A DNA stretch of 64,000 nucleotides from Rickettsia rickettsii (GTDB lineage: Bacteria; Pseudomonadota; Alphaproteobacteria; Rickettsiales; Rickettsiaceae): assembly GCF_001951015.1 (NCBI RefSeq), contig NZ_CP018914.1:1-64000 (forward strand), in the 5' to 3' direction. Shown piece after piece: positions 9,237 to 18,089 of this stretch. The position numbers and the translations under genes were made by a program. The first letter of the stretch is position 1. Each line of letters begins with the position of its first letter. The notes under the pieces were generated by a model. The model had not been told where the DNA came from. It worked only from the letters and a program-made list of their open reading frames with translations, and searched no databases.

Positions 9237-10195
9237 TTGAAAATGTTAGAAATAAAGAACTTAGCCTTTGTAGGTGGTGGAGTAAAAGTTATCGCGTATG
9301 CAGGGGCTCTAAATGCATTAAAAGACAAAGATTGTTTAAAAAAATATCCAGAAAGTAGTTGGAGCTTCCGGTGGTGCAATAGCTGCTTTCTCCATAGCAC
9401 TAGGATATCAACCGGAAGAAATTGAGGATATACTTAAGAAAATTGATTTTAATAAATTTTCAGATCATACTAGTAAATAGCACCAAATGTATAATCTTGT
9501 ATTCTACGGAGGGTTAAATTCTGAGAAATATCTAGAAGAATTTTTGAGGAAAACAAGGGATTTGACCCCGATATTACTTTTAAACAGCTACATGACAGTC
9601 AAAAAACAAATATAGATTTATACGTAGTGTGTACTAATCTCAGTACTCAATTTCCGGAAATTCTATCTTATGAAAATGCTCCTGATGAGAAAGTCGTAAA
9701 ATTCGTATACGCTTCAGGGGCTTTTCCTATATATTTTCAGCCCGTACAAAAAACTGTTCAAGAAGTAGTTTCAACATATGTGGATGGTGGAGTTACGAAT
9801 AATTACCTGGTTGAGATGTTTGATGATAAAATTGCAGCACGAAGCCTCCCTCAAACAGATAATAAAAATTATAAAACTCTTGGGTTTAAACCAATCAATA
9901 AAGAAATATTAGAAGCTTATCAGAATGGTACAGAACTAAACAGTTTGTGGATACTACTAATGTTGTGGATCAACTATATGCATTAGCTGAAGTTCTCACA
10001 AGCTTTGACTTGATAAGTTGTTTTCAGAATCATGATAGAACAGTTTTTATTGATGATCATAATATATCAGCTTTAAGTTTTGATATCACAGCTGAACAAA
10101 AAGAAGCATTAATAAATTCAGGTTATTCTGCAACTTATGACTATGTGATGAGAATGGATAATATAATGCTTGCAGGACTAGGAGTAAACGATTAA
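9237..10195 (+). pseudogene. Patatin-like phospholipase, broken
   Basis: Patatins are Ser-Asp lipid acyl hydrolases; rickettsial members act as secreted phospholipase A2. Here the N-terminal glycine-rich motif FVGGGVKVIAYAGAL and the catalytic Asp motif YVDGGVTNN (about 9780-9806) are recognisable. The serine motif GASGGAIAAFS is in another frame from about 9361. At least three lesions are visible: a frameshift near 9350, an in-frame TAG at 9478, and shifts near 9500-9600 and 9945-9960. The lesions separate the catalytic residues into different frames, so the gene is dead. The first codon is TTG 9237 or ATG 9243. Confidence 0.85.
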
Positions 10196-10250
10196 TGATA
10201 GCCTTGTATTATAACAACGCGAGTGGATAACCCGCTATTCGCTTTAATCT

Positions 10251-10395
10251 TGTTTTACAGATAGCATAAAAGGTATTACAAAATAAAGATTGATATCGTC
10301 ATTGCAAATGACTGTAAGCTTTGTTGCATGGGAAAAACCCACTCGATGTCATTCCCGCTTTCGCAGAAATGACATAAAACGAGTCATGCGAGCAA
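10251..10395. repeat. Degenerate composite repeat downstream of patatin pseudogene
   Basis: The first 52 bases match the lead sequence at 8979-9030. They run into CGTCATTGC and then a second palindrome near 10344-10374 (GATGTCATTCCCGC...GAAATGACAT). The right half of the outer element is degraded. Confidence 0.55.
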
Positions 10396-10399
10396 TACC

Positions 10400-10720
10400 A
10401 ATTTTTGAAATCAATAATCATATTGACTTGTTTAAAGTTTTGCTTAGAATCATCTTGGAACAGCTAAGGTTGTTCTGGAGTATAGAAACCTCCATCAACA
10501 GGTGGTAAAATCACCGTTAAATTGGTTTATTCCTCGATATTTTACGGTCGGGGAGGTAGTAGTCATGTTCAGGGCTTAGAGTATTAACTTTAAGCCTAAA
10601 AACTACTCAGCTGTTCTTGTTGACGGTGTTTCTAACTCCCTGATCACCAATCGGGCTTTAACTTAGCTTCTTGGTGATCAAATTTGAATCATTTAAGTTT
10701 AACTAATGAGAACTAAGCCG
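10400..10720 (-). pseudogene. Decayed coding remnant of unknown function
   Basis: On the minus strand, stop-interrupted but protein-like stretches can be read, for example LSPEHDYYLPDRKISRNKP (about 10525-10585) and LPPVDGGFYTPEQP (about 10470-10512). No family is recognised. A 10-bp perfect inverted repeat, TGATCACCAA at 10641-10650 against TTGGTGATCA at 10671-10680, lies within it. It could instead be non-coding structured DNA. Confidence 0.3.
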
Positions 10721-11701
10721 TTATGAACACTAAAACAGTAGAAATAGCTATTATTGAGCCATATCTAGATTTTTTTATTAAAGACAAAGACTTAATTACA
10801 TGAAATTTATCCAAAGGGTATAAATAGGGAATTAAGAATAGAATTTATTTTAGTTAAAAAACTTTACACATAATATTCTTACTACAAAATTAATTAGAAA
10901 TTTATTCAATTTACCATACCGAAAATTATACTTATAATCGATAAACAACTTTTAAAAGCATTGCTTGGTTTATTTCGTTCAATTATTCTTGGCACTGTAT
11001 TATATCTAAACTTAGTTAAATTTTTTATCTATGATAAGAATGATTTTGTATTGAACATAAGAGCTTTAAAAAGTAATGAAATTTACTTTTTGTTATATTA
11101 AAATTAATTACTTTAAAAAACTGATTAACTGGGAGTAATTAAATAAGCAGAATTTAAATGGTGGAGGCAAGTATACTCAAATGCTTTCAAGAATTGAATT
11201 TTATTTTGAGGGGTGAGGATGCGAATCCTTGATAAAATGAAAGAGCAATTTTTGAAAGCAGAAGAGTATAGACGATTTGCTCCACTAAGCGACAGTATAT
11301 TAAGTAATACTTTTTTGTATAACAAAATTTATAAGCATCATAAAAATTAAAGATGAAGGCAAAATTGTCCCTTTTTATTAAAGCGCTACTTTTTCCAGAC
11401 AACTCAACATCTATCTCCCATTTTTCATTTTCTAAGTGGGAGATAATACAACATATTGCTTCATTTGGTAAGCATGATAAATGTAAAAAAGGGGGGTTAG
11501 AATCCTATTGAATTTCCGGTTGTATATACTCCTGCAATGGCAAATGGGAATAATTTCATAAAATTATTCATAGTTATTATAATAGATTCAGGATTATTAT
11601 TTTGTTCTTGTAAATAAGATGCTAATAGTTCCTTATTTACTTTCACTTTTTTATAGAATTTTGTAGCATATGCAATTTTAAAAAAATTATCTAAACCATT
11701 G
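10721..11701. other. AT-rich stretch without a supportable gene
   Basis: Only short open frames are present. A 26-codon frame starts at the ATG of 10723 (MNTKTVEIAIIEPYLDFF) and ends at 10803; it is probably a gene fragment. A hairpin with 9-bp arms TATCTCCCA (11412-11420) and TGGGAGATA (11437-11445) is visible. Otherwise I see nothing assignable, and the region looks like old, decayed DNA. Confidence 0.5.
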
Positions 11702-12321
11702 TTATAAAAAAGTTTTATTTAGAAATGAAGCTAAATTTTTTAATAAGTTTTGTTGTTTTTCTTGCAATAATTCCCTTACCTCGGCAAATGCTTTGTCCGT
11801 ATCTGCGTAGCTTGCAGCCATATTCCCATTATTATCAGCACGAATAATCATCTCAGGTGGCAGCAGCTTAATAAACTCTAGAGAAACTGCTATTATGCCT
11901 TTTTTGGATGCAAGCATTAACAATGTCATTCCGAATTTATCAATAGAGTTAATATTTTCCTCAAACATTCTTGGAATAAGCTCTATACAAACATTATCTA
12001 AATCACGTCACATAGCCTTTGTTAATGCAGGCTGACCACGTATATTCTCGATCGTATTAATATAGCCTCGTCAGACATCTTGGGAATAAGTTTTAAACAA
12101 CCTTCTTCTAAACCTGCATCAGCAGCTAAAATTAAGGCTGTATTACCATCCTCATCGGATTGATTAAATAAATTAGTATTTTTTATTTTATCAATTAATT
12201 TTTCAACTTCTTTTTTATCTTCATCTTTTGCGTGTATTACACACGTTAATTTTTCTAGTAAAGATATTAGTTGATTATATAATATTTCATCTGATTCTTC
12301 AGGTGTTGATTCTTTATGCAT
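11702..12321 (-). pseudogene. Ankyrin-repeat protein, broken
   Basis: The start at 12321 opens with MHKESTPEES, and about 200 residues can be reconstructed. Ankyrin-type units are visible: DEDGNTALILAADAGLEEGC, then IRGQPALTKAM, then DKFGMTLLMLASKKG. A frameshift after MSDEAI near 12060 and an in-frame TGA near 12009 separate them. Rickettsial ankyrin proteins often mediate contacts with host proteins; this one can no longer be made whole. The tRNA-Phe gene lies just upstream on the same strand. Confidence 0.8.
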
Positions 12322-12464
12322 TCCAAAAATTTTTTTATACGTATAAACATAATTTATCCTTATTAACCTAAAGTTAATTAAAATTACAAAAATAAGTTTA
12401 CAGATGCAATAGAAATTTAATTGAAGATATAAAATAACGTAACGGGATTTAAAGTAAGGAACAG

Positions 12465-12540
12465 TGGTGGCCACGGTTGGAATTGAACCAACGACACAAG
12501 GATTTTCAGTCCTTTGCTCTACCGACTGAGCTACGTGGCC
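12465..12540 (-). tRNA. tRNA-Phe (anticodon GAA)
   Basis: Read on the minus strand, the 76 bases fold as a tRNA. The acceptor stem is GGCCACG with CGTGGCC, the D-arm is GCTCAGTCGGTAGAGC, the anticodon loop is CTGAAAA (anticodon GAA), and the T-arm contains GGTTCAATTCC. The CCA end is encoded. Confidence 0.97.
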
Positions 12541-12542
12541 GT

Positions 12543-12687
12543 ATATACTCGATGAACTTGAAAATTTGGCTTCGTCGTTTTTGTAAGTCCTCGGATACTC
12601 ACGTATTAGTACGCTCTGCTCTTCGGCTTACAGACTCCTTGATCTTTTCCAAGTTGATCTTCGTCTATACTATTCTTTCATTTATTA
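12543..12687. repeat. Dispersed repeat, second RPE family (TATACTCG...TTCATTT)
   Basis: This element and the one at 32743-32890 align along their length, sharing GTAAGTCCTCGGAT, CTCTGCTC, TCGGCTTACAG and TTTTCCAAGTTGA. A short 3' piece recurs near 46490-46545. It has no coding capacity of its own and abuts the tRNA-Phe gene. Confidence 0.7.
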
Positions 12688-12812
12688 GGGTATAAGGCAA
12701 TATAACTTAAGCTTATAATAGATTAATCGGCTTTTGTCTATTCTTAATTAGTAATATTAGACAAAAATACTTAATTATGATATCATGAGTGTTTATTTTT
12801 ATAACGGTTTTT

Positions 12813-13808
12813 ATGATCAAAATCGGCAATATTGAGCTTTCTTCAAATATTATACTAGCTCCAATGTCGGGTGTTACGGATTTGGAATTTAGAAGATTAG
12901 TGAAAAGATTTGGTGCAGGGCTTGTAGTTTCTGAAATGGTAGCAAGTAGAGCAATGATTGTGGAATCTAGGCAGTCACTAAAAAAAAGTGCCATTATGCG
13001 TGATGATGCAACAAGTGCTTGCGTACAGCTAGCAGGCTGTGAGCCGAATGTGATAGCAGAAGCTGCTAAAATGAATGAGGGTATGGGGGCAAAAATTATC
13101 GATCTTAATTTTGGCTGTCCGGCGAAAAAAGTAGTAGGCGGTTATTCAGGCTCGGCTCTAATGAGGGATGAGCAGCTGGCAGCTAAAATTTTTGAAGCTA
13201 CCGTTGAAGCGGTTAAGCTGCCGGTAACCGTTAAAATGCGTATGGGTTGGGATGATAATACGAAAAACGCTCCGACTTTAGCCAAAATTGCTGAAAGCTC
13301 AGGTGTTCAGATGATTACCGTTCACGGTAGAACTAGATGCCAGTTTTATTCCGGTAATGCCGATTGGGATTTTATACGATCAGTTAAAGAATCGGTAAAG
13401 ATTCCGGTTATTGCTAATGGTGATATTACTAATTTTGCTAAGGCAAAAGAAGCCCTACAAAAATCCGGTGCAGACGGTATTATGGTCGGTAGAGGAGCAT
13501 ATGGCAAACCTTGGCTTATTTCACAAATTGATCATTATCTTAAAACAGGTGAAGAAAAATCTGCTCCCTCTATAGCAGAGCAGCTAGATATCGTAACCAA
13601 GCATTATGAGGCAATACTTGATTATTATGGTGAATCTGTAGGCGTACCTATTGCACGTAAGCATATTGGCTGGTATAGTAGCGGTTTACCGAATTCAGCA
13701 GAGTTTAGAGGTGCTGTTAATTTAATGAACGATCCTCTAGCTGTAAAAGAGAAAATTGCGGAATTTTATACGAGCGTTATGGAGACGAATAAATTAAAAG
13801 AATTTTAA
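12813..13808 (+). CDS. dus: tRNA-dihydrouridine synthase (DusB/NifR3 family)
   Basis: Dus enzymes use FMN and NADPH to reduce uridines in tRNA D-loops. The TIM-barrel protein has the opening [10 protein letters not shown], the catalytic cysteine in LNFGCPAKK (C102 from this start), the KMRMGW strand, VHGRTR and the phosphate-binding NGDI...[13 protein letters not shown]. The GTG at 12789 would add eight residues, but the ATG at 12813 fits the family start better (331 aa). The next gene begins within about 20 bases of its end. Confidence 0.92.
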   Translation: MIKIGNIELSSNIILAPMSGVTDLEFRRLVKRFGAGLVVSEMVASRAMIVESRQSLKKSAIMRDDATSACVQLAGCEPNVIAEAAKMNEGMGAKIIDLNFGCPAKKVVGGYSGSALMRDEQLAAKIFEATVEAVKLPVTVKMRMGWDDNTKNAPTLAKIAESSGVQMITVHGRTRCQFYSGNADWDFIRSVKESVKIPVIANGDITNFAKAKEALQKSGADGIMVGRGAYGKPWLISQIDHYLKTGEEKSAPSIAEQLDIVTKHYEAILDYYGESVGVPIARKHIGWYSSGLPNSAEFRGAVNLMNDPLAVKEKIAEFYTSVMETNKLKEF

Positions 13809-13825
13809 GTTTTATTTTTGTAATA

Positions 13826-14749
13826 TTGTTTTTTAGTTTAAGCTATGCAAGTGAAAAAGCAGTAATTATAACTGATTATAAACCGGTATTTTTGCCTGTA
13901 ATTGCTGAAAATAAAAAAATAAGAATTGCTATTCGTTCTTATTTAAATAATGAAAAATCATATTTTGTTTTAGTAGATCCGAATTCTTTTAAAACTGAAA
14001 TAGCCCTACAAGAGCTGGTAATTTTACCTACGAATAAAATAGAAAAAGAAAATCTTCTAAAAAAATTAAGTAAAACTCCGTATATTAAAGTTTTAAATAA
14101 ATATAGCTCTACACCTTATATACAACAAAATTACGGTGCTACGAGTAGCATGTATAAAGTAAAAGGACAGTTCTTGACAATTGACATGTGTCCTTCTTCC
14201 AAAAGCTTTGAAGAAGATTTTTTTAAAAAGCTCGTAGAATTATCGATCAAACTAAATAAACCTATTCCGATTGCTATATGTGTTTCAGGATTATGGCTTA
14301 ATAAGCATACAGAAGAATTCTTATGGTTATTAAAACAACAAGAAAACGGTTATTTACAAATAACATGGGTTAATCATTCATTTAGTCATCCTTATTTTAA
14401 AGATAAACCTCTTGAAGATAATTTCCTTCTTTCCAATAAAGATGATTTTGAAAATGAAGTATTAGAAGTAGGGAAAATATTAGTAAGTTATAATATTGCT
14501 CCGTCACCTTTCTTTCGTTTTCCTGGATTAGTTTCCGATCAAACATTAATAGAAAAATTAAAAGATTTGGGACTTATTCCGCTTGGGAGTAATGCATGGC
14601 TTGCTAAAGGCGAAAAAGTTCAAAATGGTTCTTTTATATTGGTACACGGTAATAGTAACGAAAAAGCCGGAATAGATTTAATTATGCCGATGTTACCGGA
14701 ATTAAAATTACTTCCTATTGAAAAGGCGTTTTTATTACATGACAATTGA
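13826..14749 (+). CDS. Polysaccharide deacetylase-like (NodB-fold) exported protein
   Basis: The last 200 residues show NodB motifs. Motif 1 is TIDMCPSS, with the usual second, metal-binding Asp replaced by Met. Motif 2 is NHSFSHPYF, carrying both metal histidines, and motif 3 is FFRFPGL. Such enzymes remove acetyl or formyl groups from glycans such as peptidoglycan. Start choice is uncertain. TTG at 13826 is the first accepted start codon, but the same frame is open back to 13793 and encodes [17 protein letters not shown], a signal peptide. The true start may therefore be an ATT codon (13793 or 13802) overlapping the end of dus. Activity is doubtful given the altered motif. Confidence 0.7.
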   Translation: MFFSLSYASEKAVIITDYKPVFLPVIAENKKIRIAIRSYLNNEKSYFVLVDPNSFKTEIALQELVILPTNKIEKENLLKKLSKTPYIKVLNKYSSTPYIQQNYGATSSMYKVKGQFLTIDMCPSSKSFEEDFFKKLVELSIKLNKPIPIAICVSGLWLNKHTEEFLWLLKQQENGYLQITWVNHSFSHPYFKDKPLEDNFLLSNKDDFENEVLEVGKILVSYNIAPSPFFRFPGLVSDQTLIEKLKDLGLIPLGSNAWLAKGEKVQNGSFILVHGNSNEKAGIDLIMPMLPELKLLPIEKAFLLHDN

Positions 14750-14771
14750 TTAGTTAGATATTTAATAATAC

Positions 14772-14990
14772 GGTAAGCTCATAGTTGTTCTTATATCACA
14801 TGAAGAATATGAGAAAATTAATCAGCTTGAAGATATGTATTGGGCAATGCAAGCAAAAAATGCGAGTAAAAGTGGTTTTTTATTAGAGGAAGAGAGTAAG
14901 GATTTTTTAAATAAGATATTAAATATCTTTCTTATAGGAAAAAGAAATGATGGAGAAGTTTATAAATTAGTTAAAAGAAAAATTAAATAG
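14772..14990 (+). pseudogene. Phd/YefM-type antitoxin remnant
   Basis: A 73-codon open stretch has the Phd/YefM C-terminal pattern KLIVVLISHEEYEKINQLED, then SGFLLEEESKDFLNKI. The DNA-binding N-terminus is missing: an in-frame TAA lies at 14766-14768 and there is no start. The last 20 or so residues (IGKRNDGEVYKLVKRKIK) do not look like Phd and may be a joined fragment. No toxin gene is adjacent. Confidence 0.65.
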
Positions 14991-14997
14991 TTCATAA

Positions 14998-15525
14998 TTA
15001 TAACTTAACTTTTCTAGTAGGGCTTTTATCTCTTTGAATATCAAGTTTTGTATCGAATAGCGGAGAATCTTGTAAAAAATCAATAAGGGAAGATTCTTGT
15101 GAATTTTCTTTATGATTTGTTATTATACTACATAAACGTTTATTATTATCTAATACTTCTAGATTTACTTCGATTAAAGGCGGAGTAAGTAAATGCTTAA
15201 TAATTTCAGACCATTCTATTAAAATTAAATTGCCGTTTAATGCCTCTTCAAATCCAAGTTCATAAATTTCTTCAGGTGATTTAAGACGATACAGGTCATA
15301 GTGATATATAGTGAAGTTAGATGCTTTATACGTTTGCAGTAAGTTAAAAGTAGGGCTTATAATGCTTGTATTTTCACCGCAAAAATATTTAATAATTTCA
15401 CGACAAAAAAATGTTTTACCTGCTCCAAGGTCACCGTTAAGTAAAACTATATCATTTGGTTTTAAGCTTTGTGCTAAAAGCTTTGCAAGCTTCTTTGTCT
15501 TTTCTTCGCTATTTAGTGTATGCAT
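14998..15525 (-). CDS. tsaE: tRNA threonylcarbamoyladenosine biosynthesis ATPase TsaE
   Basis: TsaE is the ATPase partner of TsaD and TsaB in making t6A at position 37 of ANN-decoding tRNAs. The 175-residue protein has Walker A GDLGAGKT near residues 32-39 and the family motifs SPTFNLLQTY, HYDLYRL and LILIEWSE. About 25 residues of charged tail follow the usual end. The start overlaps the znuA-like stop by 13 bases. Its partner tsaD is in this window at 55995-57029. Confidence 0.93.
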   Translation of the reverse strand: MHTLNSEEKTKKLAKLLAQSLKPNDIVLLNGDLGAGKTFFCREIIKYFCGENTSIISPTFNLLQTYKASNFTIYHYDLYRLKSPEEIYELGFEEALNGNLILIEWSEIIKHLLTPPLIEVNLEVLDNNKRLCSIITNHKENSQESSLIDFLQDSPLFDTKLDIQRDKSPTRKVKL

Positions 15526-16319
15526 TTTTTAACTTGATAAATCATTTGTAAATATTGATTCTGAAAAGTGTTGGAACCTATATTCTGCACATTCCAGTTT
15601 TCGCTATTTAATATTATTATTTTAGCGTTTAATTTGTCGTATAATCGTAAATTTTGTTCATTACTTAAAACAAGACATTTGTTATTAGACTCTTTAATTA
15701 AATCTTCTAGCTTGCTTATATATCGGAGGCTTTTTTGACTTTCGCTATATAATTTTGCAGTTTTAATATTAGTATTAAGAAAAAAATACTCGCTACTGTC
15801 ACTTAATAAAATTACGTCTTTTATCGTTGCAAGTTCATTATTTTTAATCTCTTGTAGCTTATTTAATTCTTTAAGTGCTGTTGAAAGGTTATTATTAATA
15901 TCGTCTTGTAGCTCAGGAAATTTTTCACTAAATATTTGTGCAAATTCCTTTAGTAAAATCACAGCATTATTAAGATCAAGCCAAATATGCCAATTATCTT
16001 TTATAGTGGTTAAAGATTTAATATCACTGATTTTTATAATGTTTTTGCTATGATTATCAATTAATTTCTCGGCAAAACCGTCAAATTGTTCATTAATATA
16101 AATTGCTATATCAGAATTTTTGACTTTTACTAAATCACTAGGTTTTAAATTATAATGATGTGGACAGTCACTACTAATAGCTAAGCTCTCGATATCCGCT
16201 TTATCCTTAACAAGCATCGAAACAATACTGCCGATTGGCGTAATACTTACAACTATCTTAGGCTTAGCATAGCTAGTAAGGCTGAGGAATGTAAGGAATA
16301 GTAATGCTAGGTATGTCAT
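15513..16319 (-). CDS. znuA: Zinc/manganese ABC transporter substrate-binding protein (ZnuA/TroA-like)
   Basis: Cluster-9 binding proteins capture Zn or Mn in the periplasm for an ABC importer. From the ATG at 16319 the protein has a signal peptide (MTYLALLFLTFLSLTSYAKP). It then has IVVSITPIGSIV, a metal histidine in DCPHHYNLKPSD (H54/H55) and a second histidine in NWHIWLDL (H111). There is no His-rich loop, and the third usual histidine is not obvious, since YFFLNTN replaces the common HDAFGYF. The frame is open upstream to 16466 only because it runs through a palindromic repeat, so the signal peptide decides the start. It lies between cca and tsaE. Confidence 0.82.
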   Translation of the reverse strand: MTYLALLFLTFLSLTSYAKPKIVVSITPIGSIVSMLVKDKADIESLAISSDCPHHYNLKPSDLVKVKNSDIAIYINEQFDGFAEKLIDNHSKNIIKISDIKSLTTIKDNWHIWLDLNNAVILLKEFAQIFSEKFPELQDDINNNLSTALKELNKLQEIKNNELATIKDVILLSDSSEYFFLNTNIKTAKLYSESQKSLRYISKLEDLIKESNNKCLVLSNEQNLRLYDKLNAKIIILNSENWNVQNIGSNTFQNQYLQMIYQVKKCIH

Positions 16320-16352
16320 CTCTGTGAAGGTTTGCTTGCATTGATACCAAAT

Positions 16353-16445
16353 CGTCATTGCTAGCGACTGAAAGGAGCATGGCAATCTCAGGATTTTGGC
16401 ACGAGATTGCTTCGTCAAAATTTTCAATTTTTCCTCGCAATGACG
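16353..16445. repeat. Palindromic repeat between cca and znuA
   Basis: The element is bounded by CGTCATTGCTAGCG and CCTCGCAATGACG, with inner arms GCAATCTCA and GAGATTGC. It stays open in the znuA frame, which gives a false 49-codon upstream extension. Confidence 0.8.
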
Positions 16446-16462
16446 GTTTGACTTACTAGCTC

Positions 16463-17773
16463 TCATAATTTCGCCAACAACTCTAATTTACTAGGTTTAA
16501 AATCCTGCTCTATCCAAAAATTTTTTAGATATTCTAGTTTTGCTCCTATCTTTTTTTTTTCTATATTCATATTTAACAAATCATTACCATTTACTTGGAA
16601 TTTAGGACGTAATAACGCATCATATTTAAGAATAAATTCTTTTACTTGTGAATGATTTAATTTACCGATTATTCTAGCTGCTAATAAATATTCCTTATAA
16701 TTCTTTTTTTCAAACCAAATTTTTTTCATGTTAAATTTAGCGTCATTCAGAAAGTTCGTTATTGATAATATTTGCATTGCTTCATGTTTTGAGAATTTCC
16801 AATCTAGAAAGACCTTTAAATTTAAATCTTTTTGACAATATAATAAGAGTGCATATCGAGTAACTAATTCTAATTTAAAATCATTTGCCTGCTCAAAAAA
16901 TTTTATTTCATAATTTTGGATAGAGAATATTAGTTCTAATATTCCTATTTCAAACATAGCTTTTAAAATTTGTGCTGCTCTTTTTGAAACAATAATTTTA
17001 TCCATTTCGCTTTTAATTCGCTCTCGTGATAAAGTTTTTAAGCCGTCTTTTAAAGCTTTACATGCTTTAAAGCTGCCATCATCAAGCTGATTCGCATAAT
17101 AGCTAGAAAACCGAAAAAAGCGTAGAATTCGCAAATAATCTTCTTTAATTCTATCTAGAGCTTCCCCTATAAATACAACCTTTTCCTGCTGCAAATCCTT
17201 AAACCCTTCAAAATAATCATATATCTCGTTCTTAAAGGGACAATAGCTTAAAGCATTAATAGTAAAATCTCGTCTTGCGGCATCTTCGGCAAAATCGTTG
17301 GTGAATATTACTTTGGCATGTCTGCCGTTACATTCAATATCTTTCCTAAGAGTCGTGATCTCAAATTTTTCATTATTTAAAGTAGCCGTAATCGTGCCGA
17401 ATTTTAAACCGGTCGGAATAGTTTTTATTTTAGCTCCAGATAAAATATTTGTTACTTCACTAGGTGTCAAATTAGTAGCTATATCTATATCGCGGCTACC
17501 TTTCTCAAGTCGATCTCTTGGATAACTTGCTTCTAAAGGTAATTTGTACGTCGATCTGGTACTCGAATCCTCACGTACGTTTATGTACATTGCGATTCTG
17601 CGTTCCGTGTCTCCTTCAAATTCCTCTTTATTAGTTTTGTTATGCAAGAGATCTAGTAACGCATCACGTACGCAGCCGCCTATAAGTCTTGCTTGTCCTT
17701 TTTCATTTAAAAGACTCAAGATTTTTCTATATCCTTTTGAGGGGATTTTTAGTATTTTGTGTGTAACTTGCAT
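16463..17773 (-). CDS. cca: CCA tRNA nucleotidyltransferase / poly(A) polymerase family protein with RPE1 insertion
   Basis: The enzyme adds or repairs the 3' CCA of tRNAs. Motifs seen are LIGGCVRDALL (residues 30-40), the catalytic SRDIDIATNLTP with D95 and D97, the template-recognition region with RRDFTINAL, and DLQQEKVVFIGEALDRIKEDYLRILRFFRF. An RPE1 repeat supplies about 37-45 extra residues (about 48-93) between the glycine-rich motif and the catalytic aspartates, which makes the 436-residue protein longer than its relatives. The frame and all catalytic motifs are intact, so it is presumably active. It may be a poly(A) polymerase rather than a CCA enzyme; sequence alone does not decide. 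Confidence 0.88.
   Translation of the reverse strand: MQVTHKILKIPSKGYRKILSLLNEKGQARLIGGCVRDALLDLLHNKTNKEEFEGDTERRIAMYINVREDSSTRSTYKLPLEASYPRDRLEKGSRDIDIATNLTPSEVTNILSGAKIKTIPTGLKFGTITATLNNEKFEITTLRKDIECNGRHAKVIFTNDFAEDAARRDFTINALSYCPFKNEIYDYFEGFKDLQQEKVVFIGEALDRIKEDYLRILRFFRFSSYYANQLDDGSFKACKALKDGLKTLSRERIKSEMDKIIVSKRAAQILKAMFEIGILELIFSIQNYEIKFFEQANDFKLELVTRYALLLYCQKDLNLKVFLDWKFSKHEAMQILSITNFLNDAKFNMKKIWFEKKNYKEYLLAARIIGKLNHSQVKEFILKYDALLRPKFQVNGNDLLNMNIEKKKIGAKLEYLKNFWIEQDFKPSKLELLAKL
17520..17630 (-). repeat. RPE1 in-frame repeat within cca
   Basis: The translated signature EEFEGDTERR...VREDSSTRSTYKLPLEA matches the RPE1 repeat peptide known from rickettsial genes. The same element is in tilS (61506-61617) and, untranslated, downstream of atpE (29981-30112). 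Confidence 0.9.
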
Positions 17774-17862
17774 TATTCGATTTTACCTAAAGTATTGGAT
17801 AGTTTTTAAAAAGACTTTGATGTCATCCTAGCTAAAAACTGGACCTTGTTATATGGCTCGTT

Positions 17863-18061
17863 TATGTCATTCCCACTTGGCATTGTTATGTGGATACTGA
17901 GTCGTCATTGCGAGGAAAAACTGTAAGTTTTGACGAAGCAATCCAGTAAAAAATGCTAGTTTTTAACATTTTTTTATTATTTTTCTGGATTGCCACGCTC
18001 CTTACAGTCGCTTGCAATAACGACTTAGTATCCACATAACAATGCCAAGTGGGAATGACAT
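17863..18061. repeat. Long nested inverted repeat
   Basis: Arms of about 51 bases (17863-17913 and 18010-18061) pair with about three mismatches. The outer part (TATGTCATTCCCACTTGGCA) is one palindrome family. The inner part, from CGTCATTGCGAGG on, is the CGTCATTGCGAG family, as if one element inserted in the loop of the other. It lies between cca and the comEC remnant. Confidence 0.85.
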
Positions 18062-18089
18062 AGAACAAGAACAGTCCGGTACTAAGATT

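Noticed and set aside
12477-12695. 72-codon plus-strand frame over tRNA-Phe
   Set aside because: It consists of antisense tRNA and a dispersed repeat.
17863-18061. Repeated palindromes here and elsewhere considered as CRISPR repeats
   Set aside because: They are scattered singly across the window, without regular spacing, spacers or cas genes. They match the rickettsial palindromic-element pattern.
17886-18068. 60-codon minus-strand frame between cca and comEC
   Set aside because: It lies wholly within the nested palindrome.
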